The position numbers and the translations under genes were made by a program. This document shows, one piece after another, positions 35,275 through 44,529 of a DNA stretch of 64,000 nt. Position 1 is the first letter of the stretch; each line of letters opens with the position of its first letter. The notes beneath the pieces were generated by a model. That model searched no databases and was not told the DNA's origin. It saw only the letters and a list, made by a program, of their open reading frames with translations. The stretch comes from Devosia ginsengisoli (lineage in GTDB: Bacteria > Pseudomonadota > Alphaproteobacteria > Rhizobiales > Devosiaceae): positions 620,001 through 684,000 of the forward strand of contig NZ_CP042304.1 of assembly GCF_007859655.1 (NCBI RefSeq). The letters are read 5' to 3'.

Positions 35275-37581
35275 CTAGAAATCCGGAACCGCCACGGCGC
35301 CCGAATAGCCGACATTGAGCCCCGCCGGTGCCTTGAGTCGGAACGTGGCGGTGAGCCGCGTGTCATTGGGCGAGGTATGCGTCGGCCCGGTGCGGGTCGC
35401 ATTGGCGCCGATCACCAGATAGCCATCGTCATAGACCACGCCACCGCCCACCTGCAGCCAGTTATTGGCCGTCAGGTCCCAATAGCTGTTGGCTTTGATC
35501 GACCAGTATTCCGCCACCGGCACGGTCACTTCCCCGCCGATTTCCTGCCGCGGCAGCACCATGCCCTGGCCCGGATTGGCTTCCATATAGGTATAGCCCA
35601 GCGCCGCGCCCCAGCCGTCCTGGTTGTAGCTGGCGCTCAGCCCCGCCCGCGCCACCTGCAGATCGGCCGGATCCACCTGCAGCTTGCCGCCGACTTTCAC
35701 CCCCGGCATGAACGAGCCATAGGCTCCCAACACCGCATAGGACGCGGTCGCATCCATGCCCGAACCCACGGCCGTATTGGCCTGTCCGGGCGTGGCAAAG
35801 GCATTCGCCCCCGCGATATGGAACGATTGCCCCGCGATCAGCTCGATATAGCCGCCATCGGCGAAATTGGCCTGGTAGCGCCCGCCCACCGTGGCCCGCA
35901 GCCCGGTCTCCTGCCGGTCGCCGCCCGAAAAGCGGTTATAGCTGAACAAATTCGTGTCATCGAACACGAAGCTCTGCGCATCGTCATTGGTAATGCCGAC
36001 ACTGGTCGTGTCCGAGCCACGCCACGCCACCTGCGCAATCGGCTCGATCAGGTGCACCGTCGAGCCATCGCTGGCCGCCATCGGGAAGCGCACATCCATC
36101 GCCGCAATGGGCGTCGCGCTCCACAGCGTCGTCGCCCCCGGCAGCAGCGGGCTGGTGCCGTCGTAATAGGCCACATCCGCCCGCCCGCCGAGATAGGGCG
36201 TCGCGACGAACCCGCCGCCGCCGATCCACTGCGTCTGCCAGCCAGCCTGCAGGCTCAGATGCTGCTTGTTGCCCTCGTAGCCATAGACATAGGGCACGCC
36301 ATTGACCGTCCTGGTCGCATCGGCGCCGCGCTGCACGCCCAGCAGGCGCCCGCTGATCTCGACCCGCCCATTGCCCGGCCCCAGCTCCTCGATATGGGAG
36401 AAGCGCAAGGCCGGCAGGGTCGAGCCCTGCTGCGCCTGCGTCGACGCCGCCACATCGCCCAGCAGGTTGAATTGCTGCACCCGCGCATCGATGAACGTGT
36501 CGTCATTCACCTGCGTCGCATAGACCTGGTTGACCGTCGATTTGCCGACAGTGAGCAGGTAATCCTTCAGATAGGCCGCGTCGGTGAAAGCCGTATAGCT
36601 CCAGCCGACCGTCCAGTCCGTCACCGGCTTGAATTCGCCCGAAGTCTGGATCGCCCCGCGCCAGTCGCGCTTGGCTTCGGCAAAGGTGAAAGCCGTCTGG
36701 TCGAGCTGGTACAGCCCCGAAGCCTTGATCTGGAACGAGCCGCTGTCGAAGCGCTGGATCCATTCCGCGCCCATCAGGAAGCCCTGCCGGCTCATCAGGG
36801 TCGGCGTCAGGATGATGTCGGTCCAGCGGCTGGCATAGGCGTAATAGGGCACTTCCAGCACATGCCCGGTCTTCTCGCTATAGTCGTAGCGCGGCATCCG
36901 CAAATTCGCGAGCGCCGACTCGCTGGTGTCGGGCAGCCACAGATAGGGCAGCCACGCCACCGGTATCCCCAGCAGCGACAGCGTCGGCTGTTCGAGATAA
37001 AGCGAGCCGTCCTCGGCATTATAGGTGATGCGTGATGCATTCACCGACCAGCCGATGCGTCGTCCCGCATCGTCGATACACTCCCCGCAGGGGGCGTAGC
37101 TGGCCTGTTCCATCAGCGTCCGCAGGGCGGCGTCATAATCCACGCTGTCGGCGGTGATCCGCGCCCCGTCATAGGTGGTGATGGTCAGCGAGTTGAGGAA
37201 GGCCTGCTTCATCCCGCCGGTTATGTCGAGATCGGTCATGTCGGCGACATTGCCCGACGGGTCGCGCACACTGACTGCGCCGACGAATTTTACCGAATTG
37301 CTGGCCCGGTCATACACCAGGTTCTGCCCGGTCACCGTATAGCCGCCCTGGCTCAGCACCACATCGCCATTGGCGGTGATGATGTTGGTGCGGCTGTCGA
37401 AAGTCAGCGTATTCGCCTCGACCCCCACAGGGGCGGCGGGGTTGACCGGGGCGCTGAAAAAATCGCGTGGAACAATGCCTTGGGCGAAAACGCTTGTGCT
37501 CAGGGTAAGCGCAAGCAGCGCGCTGGCCCAGGCCAGGCGGCGCGGCGGCATCCCCCTTCTCGCCTTCGCCTTCATATTCAC
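35275..37581 (-). CDS. lptD: LPS-assembly protein LptD
   Basis: 768 aa outer-membrane protein. A signal peptide (ending around SVFAQ) precedes the periplasmic OstA-type beta-jellyroll (about 50-210: TLTFDSRTNIITANGDVVLSQGGYTVTGQNLVYDRASN), then a large beta-barrel ending in a C-terminal Phe (VAVPDF), the usual barrel targeting signal. It inserts LPS in the outer leaflet. The pair of Cys in SYAPCGECIDD lies in the N-domain. It overlaps lptG by ATGA. Confidence 0.95.
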   Translation of the reverse strand: MNMKAKARRGMPPRRLAWASALLALTLSTSVFAQGIVPRDFFSAPVNPAAPVGVEANTLTFDSRTNIITANGDVVLSQGGYTVTGQNLVYDRASNSVKFVGAVSVRDPSGNVADMTDLDITGGMKQAFLNSLTITTYDGARITADSVDYDAALRTLMEQASYAPCGECIDDAGRRIGWSVNASRITYNAEDGSLYLEQPTLSLLGIPVAWLPYLWLPDTSESALANLRMPRYDYSEKTGHVLEVPYYAYASRWTDIILTPTLMSRQGFLMGAEWIQRFDSGSFQIKASGLYQLDQTAFTFAEAKRDWRGAIQTSGEFKPVTDWTVGWSYTAFTDAAYLKDYLLTVGKSTVNQVYATQVNDDTFIDARVQQFNLLGDVAASTQAQQGSTLPALRFSHIEELGPGNGRVEISGRLLGVQRGADATRTVNGVPYVYGYEGNKQHLSLQAGWQTQWIGGGGFVATPYLGGRADVAYYDGTSPLLPGATTLWSATPIAAMDVRFPMAASDGSTVHLIEPIAQVAWRGSDTTSVGITNDDAQSFVFDDTNLFSYNRFSGGDRQETGLRATVGGRYQANFADGGYIELIAGQSFHIAGANAFATPGQANTAVGSGMDATASYAVLGAYGSFMPGVKVGGKLQVDPADLQVARAGLSASYNQDGWGAALGYTYMEANPGQGMVLPRQEIGGEVTVPVAEYWSIKANSYWDLTANNWLQVGGGVVYDDGYLVIGANATRTGPTHTSPNDTRLTATFRLKAPAGLNVGYSGAVAVPDF

Positions 37582-38648
37582 GCGCGCCCGTCTTCCTTGT
37601 GTAGCAACACCGTCACGCCGATGACGATGGCCACGAACGCCGGTCCGACTGCCGCAAACGTGGGATCGAGAACGCCGGTCGACCCGGCACGGTCGGCCAT
37701 CTCGGTAATCACGAAAACAACGAACCCGAGCACGATCCCGTAAAGGACCGCTGGACCATAATTAGAGCCTCTTCGATAACCTGCGGTAAACGCAAAAGCA
37801 ATGAACAGCGAGCCCGTCAGCACCAGCGGCAGCGCCAGGAGCTTGATGAGGCGCATCGTCGCAGCGGTCCTTACGCTGCGGTCGGAAACGCCGGTTCGCA
37901 GCAGTTCGGCCAGTTCGAAGAAGGTCAGGTCTTCGGTGGAGGACAGTTTCAGCCCCAGTTCGGCCGCCGACGAGCTGGTGGGCACCCGGTAATTGAACAC
38001 CCTTTGCGCCGGCTTGTCCGGGTTACGAACCACCGCCTCGGGAAATACCCATTCCCCACCTTCGAGCACCGCTTCGCTGGCCTCGACACGCTCTTCGGCG
38101 CTGTCCCCCAGGTGAAACAGTGTCACTTGGCCCAGCACCGAGCCGCCCGGCCGCATGCCGGTGGCCATCATCACGTAATGCGTGTCTCCACTGCGCTGCT
38201 CGAGCCACACTTCGCCCGGCGGCGTCAGCAGCGCCGTCTGTCCCGGCGGGGTCGGGTAGAGCTGCCGGTTGAGCTGCGTGCTGACCGTTTCGAGCCCCAG
38301 TGCCACCACCAGGCTCACCAGCGCCAGCGCGATGACCGGCGCCCGTACGATGCGCCAGATCGACAACCCGCTGGCCTGGATCACCGTCAGCTCATGCTTG
38401 GCCTTGAGGTCGAGAAAGCCCAGCGCGGCGCCCATCAGCACGGTCACCGGCAGCGTCTTGATCGTCCATTTCACCGCGCTCGCCGCCACCATGACCAGCG
38501 CCATCGGCACGCCATGCGCATCGGCCACGAAGTTGAACCGCCAGGTGTCGAGCGACTCCACCAGCGCGATCAGCCCGTAGAACACGAACACCGTCACCCC
38601 GATGCGGCTGCCGAGCCGGTTGAGCACCAGCCAGTCGATCCGTGTCAT
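37578..38648 (-). CDS. lptG: LPS export permease LptG
   Basis: 356 aa YjgP/YjgQ permease: membrane helices near residues 15-35, 55-80 and 100-120, a large periplasmic beta-jellyroll (about 135-250) and three helices at the C-terminus (about 265-350). Together with LptF and the ATPase LptB (not in this window) it extracts LPS from the inner membrane. Its ATG overlaps the lptF stop and its stop overlaps the lptD start. Confidence 0.93.
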   Translation of the reverse strand: MTRIDWLVLNRLGSRIGVTVFVFYGLIALVESLDTWRFNFVADAHGVPMALVMVAASAVKWTIKTLPVTVLMGAALGFLDLKAKHELTVIQASGLSIWRIVRAPVIALALVSLVVALGLETVSTQLNRQLYPTPPGQTALLTPPGEVWLEQRSGDTHYVMMATGMRPGGSVLGQVTLFHLGDSAEERVEASEAVLEGGEWVFPEAVVRNPDKPAQRVFNYRVPTSSSAAELGLKLSSTEDLTFFELAELLRTGVSDRSVRTAATMRLIKLLALPLVLTGSLFIAFAFTAGYRRGSNYGPAVLYGIVLGFVVFVITEMADRAGSTGVLDPTFAAVGPAFVAIVIGVTVLLHKEDGRA

Positions 38649-39715
38649 GGCGCCACCGCCACGGGCAGGGCGCGGGGCCGGGTCCGCACCAGCAATGCGA
38701 CACCCGCGATCACGATCATCGCCAGTGCGCCCGTTGCCGTGCCCAGCGGGCTATAGGCGCTGATGCCCCGCTCGCCAAAGGCGATCAGCAGCACGCCCGC
38801 CTCCATCGGCACCGGGATGCGCGCCCGCCTGCCGCTCGGAAAGCCCATCAGCGCCAGCATCATCATCGCCATGCCGATCACCCGCAGCCCCTCGGCCATA
38901 CGATTGGCCAGTAGCGTCAGCAAAGCAGGGCTCCACCGCCCCGTCGCCATCGCCTCGCCGACCAGCGACGGCGTGTCCCGCTCCAGCATCGGATTGCTCT
39001 GGCCGATCGGTTGCGACAATTGGTCGACATTCACGTCGTAGCGCCCGAAGGTGATCTCCGAAAACCGCCCCTTGTCGCTGTTATATTGCAGCGTGCCATT
39101 GCGCAGTTCGAGCACATAGGTCTGCCCGTCGCTCGCCACCCGCGCGGAGTCCGCGATATAGGTCCGCCGCATTTCGGGGTCCCGCCGGTCATCGGCAAAG
39201 AATTCGCGGATTTCCCCATCAGGCCCGCGCCCCCCGATCAGCAGCACCACGCCCGGCGTCACCTGGGTAAACCGCCCCGGCCGCAGCGTCGAACTCACCA
39301 GGTCCGCCGCGATGCTGGCGCTGAGGGCATTGAGCTTGCGATAGGCATAGGGCTCGACGAAATTCGACAGCAACAGCACCCCGACCACGCCCGCGCCGGC
39401 TACCACAGCCGTCGCCCGCCACAGCGATCCCAGCCCGTAGCTGGTATGGATGATATGCAATTCCCTGTTAGCCTGCAGCGCCTGCAGCGCCCGCGCCAGC
39501 CCGATGCCGACGCAGACATAGAAAAAGGCAATGGCCAGCGGCGGCATCGTATAAAGCGCCTGCACGCCCAGCACCCAGATGCTCTGCCCCTTCACCGACA
39601 CTACGTCGAACGAGCGCAGGCAGTTGACCAGCCACAGCAGGAAGCACACCACGCCGAACAGGATCAGCGCGTCCGTCACGAACAGGCGTGCAAGATAGGC
39701 TGTCAGTCTCTTCAT
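38645..39715 (-). CDS. lptF: LPS export permease LptF
   Basis: 356 aa from the ATG at 39713-39715 (MKRLTAYLARLFVTDALILFGVVCFLLWLV), a typical LptF start; the open frame to 39781 is not family-like. It has the same six-helix plus periplasmic jellyroll layout as LptG. First gene of the lptF-lptG-lptD-surA-pdxA-rsmA operon, whose promoter must lie in the gap up to pepA. Confidence 0.92.
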   Translation of the reverse strand: MKRLTAYLARLFVTDALILFGVVCFLLWLVNCLRSFDVVSVKGQSIWVLGVQALYTMPPLAIAFFYVCVGIGLARALQALQANRELHIIHTSYGLGSLWRATAVVAGAGVVGVLLLSNFVEPYAYRKLNALSASIAADLVSSTLRPGRFTQVTPGVVLLIGGRGPDGEIREFFADDRRDPEMRRTYIADSARVASDGQTYVLELRNGTLQYNSDKGRFSEITFGRYDVNVDQLSQPIGQSNPMLERDTPSLVGEAMATGRWSPALLTLLANRMAEGLRVIGMAMMMLALMGFPSGRRARIPVPMEAGVLLIAFGERGISAYSPLGTATGALAMIVIAGVALLVRTRPRALPVAVAP

Positions 39716-39866
39716 GCGGTCGGCCAGTATCTCCGGTGCGAGCCGGACCTTGGTGCAGTTCGCCGCCCCAGACAAGCGCACACAACCTTATACGCGGAAT
39801 TGTCCGCAGCCCTGTTGCCCGATTGACGCTGCGATACCCGTCAGGAAACCGTACGGTACGGCTTTG

Positions 39867-40019
39867 CCCACCCTCCCCCTTGAGGGGAGGGTAGCGGCGC
39901 TCAGCCCAAAGGGCCGTAGCAGAGCTGGGGAGGGGGTAATCTTGCGACCGCAGTACCCAGTGCCCGGGCTTTCCCCTTCTCCCCTTGAGGGAGAAGGTGC
40001 CCGAAGGGCGGATGAGGGG
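39867..40019. repeat. RIME-like mosaic palindromic repeat, copy 3, in the lptF-pepA divergent gap
   Basis: Two modules: 39867-39938 (CCACCCTCCCCC ... GGGGAGGG, later GGGGAGGGGG) and 39971-40019 (CCCCTTCTCCCC ... GGGAGAAGG then CCGAAGGGCGGATGAGGGG). The second module has the same core as the element at 8620-8667. The rest of the 444-base gap (39716-40159) must contain the lptF and pepA promoters; I cannot point to convincing boxes. Confidence 0.75.
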
Positions 40020-40159
40020 TGTCGAACTCTCCCGACGCTCGGAAGCATCGCTTGAGGACAACCACCGCCACCCGCTTTTGCGCCAACGGCCCGCTAGTAG
40101 TATGGAATACTCCAATCTCACCACCGCGCGAATCTCGCCCGCTCTGCCCAAGGCCCCCA

Positions 40160-41641
40160 ATGTCCCAGTCCATCACCATCCGCACCGCCGCTCATGCCGG
40201 CGTTCCTGCGGGTCTCACCGTCATCTACGCTGCCGAAAACGAAGCGCCATCCGGCGCCGCCGCCACCGTCTGGGCTGCGACCGGCCTCGCCTGGGCCGAA
40301 ACCGCCGAAGCCGGCGCCTTCAAGGGCAAGCAGGGCCAGGCACTCGATGTGCTGGGGGCAGGGGGCAAGCGCCTGCTCGTCCTCGGCCGCGGCAAGAGCG
40401 ATGCCGATGTGCCCCTCAATGGCTGGACCGACCGGGGCGGTTCGCTGCTGGCCAAGATCGCCGCCACCCGCGCCGAAACCGTCGCCGTCGTCATCGACGA
40501 GCCCGGCGCCACACCAGCCGCCATCGGTGAACTCGCCGCCGGCCTGCGCCTGCGCCACTACCGCTTCGACAAATACAAATCGGCGAAATCCGACGACGCC
40601 CCCGCCGCGCTCGCCGTCACCCTCCACGTCGCCGATCCCGCCGCTGCCGATGCCGCCATTGCCGATCGCGGCGCTACCGTCGATGGCACGCTCCTCGCCC
40701 GCGACCTCATCAACGAACCGGCCAACGTCCTCGGCCCGGTCGAATTCGCCGCCCGCGCCGCCGAACTCGCCAGCCTGGGCGTCGATATCGAAGTGCTCGA
40801 ACCCGAAGCCCTCGAAAAGCTCGGCATGGCCTCGCTGCTCTGCGTCGCCCAGGGTTCCGACCGTCCGGCCCGCCTCGTCGTCATGCAATGGCGCGGCGGC
40901 GATGCCGGCACCGCCCCGCTGGCCTTTGTCGGCAAGGGCGTCGTCTTCGATACCGGCGGTATCTCCATCAAGCCCGCCGCCTCCATGGAAGACATGAAGG
41001 GCGACATGGGTGGCGCCGCTGCCGTCACCGGGCTCATGCTGGCGCTGGCCACCCGCAAGGCCCCGGTCAACGTGGTCGGCGTCATCGGCCTGGTCGAAAA
41101 CATGCCTTCGGGCAAGTCCGTCCGCCCCGGCGACATCGTCAAGGCCATGAGCGGCACCACGATCGAAGTCATCAATACCGATGCCGAAGGCCGCCTCGTT
41201 CTGGCCGACGCGCTCTGGTACACGCAGGACCGCTTCAAGCCCCACTTCATGATCAACCTGGCGACCCTGACCGGCGCCATCGTCGTCGCCCTCGGCCACG
41301 AACATGCCGGCCTCTTCTCCAACAATGACGAACTGGCCACCCGCCTGCTCGGCGCCGGCATCGCCGCTAACGAAAAGCTCTGGCGCATGCCGTTGGCCCC
41401 GGCCTACGACAAGCTGATCGAATCCAAGTTCGCCGATATCCGCAACTCGGTCGGCCGTCCCGCCGGCTCCATCACCGCCGCCCAGTTCCTGCAGCGCTTC
41501 GTCAACGACACGCCCTGGGCCCATCTCGACATTGCCGGCACCGCCTTCGGCGCCGGCAATTCCGAGGTCAACACCTCCTGGGCCCCCGGCTTCGGCGTCG
41601 CCCTCCTCGATCGTCTGGTCAGGGATCACTACGAACGGTAA
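40160..41641 (+). CDS. pepA: leucyl aminopeptidase (M17)
   Basis: 493 aa from the ATG at 40160 ([10 protein letters not shown]); the frame is open to 40019 but that region is repeat DNA. The M17 catalytic domain has [20 protein letters not shown] with the metal-binding Lys and Asp, [10 protein letters not shown], and the signature [14 protein letters not shown]. It is a di-metal, hexameric exopeptidase that recycles peptides; in some bacteria PepA also binds DNA. holC follows, as in many proteobacteria. Confidence 0.96.
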   Translation: MSQSITIRTAAHAGVPAGLTVIYAAENEAPSGAAATVWAATGLAWAETAEAGAFKGKQGQALDVLGAGGKRLLVLGRGKSDADVPLNGWTDRGGSLLAKIAATRAETVAVVIDEPGATPAAIGELAAGLRLRHYRFDKYKSAKSDDAPAALAVTLHVADPAAADAAIADRGATVDGTLLARDLINEPANVLGPVEFAARAAELASLGVDIEVLEPEALEKLGMASLLCVAQGSDRPARLVVMQWRGGDAGTAPLAFVGKGVVFDTGGISIKPAASMEDMKGDMGGAAAVTGLMLALATRKAPVNVVGVIGLVENMPSGKSVRPGDIVKAMSGTTIEVINTDAEGRLVLADALWYTQDRFKPHFMINLATLTGAIVVALGHEHAGLFSNNDELATRLLGAGIAANEKLWRMPLAPAYDKLIESKFADIRNSVGRPAGSITAAQFLQRFVNDTPWAHLDIAGTAFGAGNSEVNTSWAPGFGVALLDRLVRDHYER

Positions 41642-41657
41642 AGCTGTAACCTCAATA

Positions 41658-41690
41658 GACCTCATGGTGAGCTTGTCGAACCATGGGGTC
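41658..41690 (+). repeat. dispersed palindrome family A, copy 2
   Basis: Arms GACCTCATGG (41658-41667) and CCATGGGGTC (41681-41690) around TGAGCTTGTCGAA. Relative to copy 1 the second pair changed from C-G to A-T, a compensatory change. It lies 16 bases after the pepA stop. Confidence 0.85.
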
Positions 41691-41707
41691 GTGGCATGGA
41701 GCCTTGT

Positions 41708-42154
41708 GTGGCTGACGTCCTCTTCTATCACCTGGAACCTCGCCCGCTCGAAGCGGTCCTTCCAGCCCTGCTGGAAAAGTCCATCGAGCGCGGCTGGCGT
41801 GCTGTGGTGGAAGTCGGCTCCACCGAGCGGGCCGAAGCGCTCGATTCCCATCTCTGGACTTATCGCGAAGACAGCTTCCTCGCCCATGGCCTTGCCGGCG
41901 ACGAGACCGACGCGCATCAGCCCGTCCTCCTCACCACGGGGTCAGACAATCCCAACCACGCCAATGTGCGGTTTTTCGTTGACCGGGCAGTGCCCCAGTC
42001 AGCCGACGGCTACGAGCGAATTGTCTATATGTTTTCAGGACACGACCCCGACGCCGTGGCCGAAGCGCGATTAGCCTGGGTAGCTCTCAAAGCTAACAGT
42101 ACGTTAACCTATTGGCAGCAGGAAGCGAATGGCCGCTGGGTCAAGAAAGCCTGA
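41708..42154 (+). CDS. holC: DNA polymerase III subunit chi
   Basis: 148 aa. The GTG at 41708 is preferred: it gives the usual opening (V/M)ADVLFYHLEPRPLEAVLPALLEKSIERGWRAVV, and GGAG at 41698-41701 is 6 bases away, whereas an ATG at 41696 would bury that site. Chi links the clamp loader to SSB. The NHANVRFFVDRA and SGHDPDAVAEARLAW blocks match the family. It follows pepA, the usual arrangement in alphaproteobacteria. Confidence 0.93.
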   Translation: MADVLFYHLEPRPLEAVLPALLEKSIERGWRAVVEVGSTERAEALDSHLWTYREDSFLAHGLAGDETDAHQPVLLTTGSDNPNHANVRFFVDRAVPQSADGYERIVYMFSGHDPDAVAEARLAWVALKANSTLTYWQQEANGRWVKKA

Positions 42155-42157
42155 CCG

Positions 42158-43072
42158 TTAGGCCATCTTGCCGTAGAGTTCGTCCACCATCTGCGCCACC
42201 TTGATGGCCGAATAGATGCTGCCATAATTGATATTGCCGTTCGAAGCGACCAGCGCTCCGGCAGCCACGGCCGGCAGGCGCTGCCACATCGGCTCGCCAT
42301 CCAGCAGGGCCGCGCCTTCCGGCGACGTCGTCGCCAGGATGATGCCATCGACCTGGCCCAGCGTGTCGCCAAACGCTTCCGCAGGGGTCTCGCCCGCATC
42401 ATAATCCTGCCCTTCGGCCGGCGGGATCGTCCTGGCGCCAAGATCGACAAGTACCTGCGGCTGCAGCATTTTTGAGCCGTTCATCATGTAGAATACGCCC
42501 TCGGCCGGCTGCACGCTGACCACCGTTCTGCTTGCCAGTTTCTCGCCATGCCGCGCCTTGATATCGGCGATCAGCGCGTCGTATTCGGCAAAGGCTGCCT
42601 CACCTTCTCCCTCCCGGCCCAGCAGGATCGCCAATTCACGGAACGCGTCCTTCCAGGGCTTGTCGTTCGAGGTGGTCACCACGGGCGCTATGTCGCGCAG
42701 CCGGTTGGCCGGCCACCATACGCTGTCCGGATCATAATCGGCGCAGATGATCAGGTCAGGATCCGAAGCCAGCACCTGCTCGATGTTGATTTCCGAACCA
42801 TAGAACTCCAGTCCAGCGGGAACCGGCACCCAGCTTCCCGGCGTGGAATGGCCATAGCCCACCACCGGCAGGCCCAGCGCCAGCGCCGGCTGCAGGTCGA
42901 GCCGCGAGTCGATGGCGACGACACGCTTGGGCGAAACCGGGATGTCATAGGTACCGTAAATCGTTGTGACCGAACGGGTTTCCTGCGCAAAGGCGCGGCC
43001 CGGCAGCATGGCGCCGAGCGCCAGCCCGGCGGTTCCGAGCGCGAAATTACGACGATTGAGCTTGATGGACAT
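42158..43072 (-). CDS. Tat-exported siderophore/haem-type ABC substrate-binding protein
   Basis: 304 aa. A twin-arginine signal (MSIKLNRRNFALGTAGLALGAMLPGRAFA, Arg7-Arg8) is followed by a periplasmic-binding domain of the FhuD/FecB type (PF01497): RVVAIDSRLDLQPALALGLPVVGYG and DPDLIICADYDPDSVWW. It should bind a ferric siderophore or related iron complex. No permease or ATPase lies next to it, so it must work with a transporter elsewhere. An iron-response box precedes it, supporting the iron role. Confidence 0.88.
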   Translation of the reverse strand: MSIKLNRRNFALGTAGLALGAMLPGRAFAQETRSVTTIYGTYDIPVSPKRVVAIDSRLDLQPALALGLPVVGYGHSTPGSWVPVPAGLEFYGSEINIEQVLASDPDLIICADYDPDSVWWPANRLRDIAPVVTTSNDKPWKDAFRELAILLGREGEGEAAFAEYDALIADIKARHGEKLASRTVVSVQPAEGVFYMMNGSKMLQPQVLVDLGARTIPPAEGQDYDAGETPAEAFGDTLGQVDGIILATTSPEGAALLDGEPMWQRLPAVAAGALVASNGNINYGSIYSAIKVAQMVDELYGKMA

Positions 43073-43121
43073 CGGGATCGTTCCGGAGCGTTTTCACTAG
43101 CCCGCTACTGGATCCACTTTT

Positions 43122-43142
43122 AGTTGAGTGTCAATATCAACT
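43122..43142 (-). promoter_or_regulatory. RirA-type iron-responsive (IRO) box
   Basis: AGTTGA (43122-43127), nine bases, TCAACT (43137-43142): a perfect inverted repeat that contains TGA-N9-TCA, the published IRO-box form bound by RirA in Rhizobiales. It lies 50 bases upstream of the binding-protein start, in the 84-base gap to the DUF4344 gene. Confidence 0.65.
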
Positions 43143-43155
43143 TATAGCCGAAGCG

Positions 43156-44019
43156 TCAGAATTTGGAGGTCTTTTCCTTGCCCGCACCCGTCTGGCGCGG
43201 CACCGGGGCCACCGCCTCGGGCATGTTGGCCTCGTAGAGTTCCATGAAGTCCTGCATCATCTCGTAGCAGAAGATGACTTCCACCGTATCCGGATCGTAG
43301 AAGGCATTGGCCTCGCCGCAGCGCTTGGCGGTGAACTGCACCGGGTTGCGCAGGCTGTAATTGTTGCGCAATTCGTCGGCCACCTGATCGAACACGCCGC
43401 TCGATTTGAAAGCGTCTGCCGCTGCTCGCAGCCGTCCGCCGGCATCGCGATAGGTCACGGTAACCTCGGTGCCGCGCCCATTCTTGTTGCCGCGCCCGCC
43501 CAGCAGGCCCTTGAAGGCCCGGTCCACCGTTTCATAGTCCCAATAGCAGCTGTCCTGCCGGTCGCGCTCCATGCGGTATTCGTTGGCGATGGGCCGGAAC
43601 GCCGTCTCATCCATGCCCACCATCAGACAGACGATCTGGTAGGCGCGCTGCTTGTCGAGGCTGTGCCCGGCGGCATAATCGCTCTCGTCGCCACCGCTGT
43701 CATAGGCAACGCCCGACAGGATCCAGCCCTGCGCGGAATCGGCCAGCGCCCGGTCGCTTTCCGGCGTCCGCTTGTTGAGCAGGGTCCAGGTGGCCATGTT
43801 GTCCGCCGCATCCTCCTCCCGGCCCAGAATGGGCAGGTCGAGCTGGTGGAACAGTAGATGCGCTACTTCGTGATAGAGCGTGAACAGGCTGTTATTATAG
43901 GCAAAACGCCGGATTTCCGCGCGCTGCGCCTTGGTCACTTCCTGCGCCTGCGCCAGCCCGGGAATCCAGAGCAGGCAGACGAGGAGGGCAAGGAGCAGCT
44001 TGGAACCAGGGCGGCGCAT
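43156..44019 (-). CDS. DUF4344 family metallopeptidase-like protein
   Basis: 287 aa from the ATG at 44017-44019. A Sec signal peptide (MRRPGSKLLLALLVCLLWIPGLAQAQ) precedes the DUF4344 domain with the zinc-type motif HEVAH at about residues 50-54 and a downstream EEDAADNMATW resembling the third ligand region. An acidic, Cys-containing C-terminal half carries FCYEMM. It is probably a secreted or periplasmic zinc protease; the substrate is unknown. It is upstream of, but separated from, the iron-binding protein gene. Confidence 0.85.
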   Translation of the reverse strand: MRRPGSKLLLALLVCLLWIPGLAQAQEVTKAQRAEIRRFAYNNSLFTLYHEVAHLLFHQLDLPILGREEDAADNMATWTLLNKRTPESDRALADSAQGWILSGVAYDSGGDESDYAAGHSLDKQRAYQIVCLMVGMDETAFRPIANEYRMERDRQDSCYWDYETVDRAFKGLLGGRGNKNGRGTEVTVTYRDAGGRLRAAADAFKSSGVFDQVADELRNNYSLRNPVQFTAKRCGEANAFYDPDTVEVIFCYEMMQDFMELYEANMPEAVAPVPRQTGAGKEKTSKF

Positions 44020-44097
44020 GATGCACTTTCGATGGCGTCTTGGGCTGCCAGCAAATGGCAACCGCGTGTCACTGTCAACGGGCAGCCGGCTTCAGGG

Positions 44098-44529
44098 TTA
44101 GTGCTTTCCCGGCGCCCAATCCTTGTCGGCCAGCTCGAAGCCCGAGAACTCGAATCCCGGCGCGACCGTACAGCCGACCAGTGTCCAGGCCCCCGTGCTG
44201 ACGGCCGATTGCCAGGTTCCCGTGGGCACCACGACCTGCGGGCGCTGCCCGGCATCGAGGTCCGGCCCCAATACATGTTCATCCACGCTTTGGCCGTCGG
44301 AAATCCGCAGCTTCAGCGGCGAACCGGCATAGAAGTGCCACACCTCGACCGCGTCGATCCGGTGCCAGTGCGACGCATCCCCGGCCTCGAGCAGGTAGTA
44401 GATCGCCGTCGAACGCGCCCGGCCGCCGGCCTTTTCGCCATCCTCGAAGGTGCGCGCAAACCAGCCCCCTTCGGGATGCGGGCGCATCCCCAGGGTAAAG
44501 ATCACGTCCTTGGCGGCGAGCTTGCTCAT
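44098..44529 (-). CDS. DUF985 family cupin
   Basis: 143 aa from the ATG at 44527-44529, which overlaps the stop of the ABC-F gene (ATGA). The DUF985 cupin signatures are HPEGGWFARTF, STAIYYLLEAGDASHWHRIDAVEVWHFYAGSPL and the TLVGCTVAPGFEFSGFEL end. Its molecular role is unknown; such cupins may act on sugars or small metabolites. Confidence 0.92.
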   Translation of the reverse strand: MSKLAAKDVIFTLGMRPHPEGGWFARTFEDGEKAGGRARSTAIYYLLEAGDASHWHRIDAVEVWHFYAGSPLKLRISDGQSVDEHVLGPDLDAGQRPQVVVPTGTWQSAVSTGAWTLVGCTVAPGFEFSGFELADKDWAPGKH

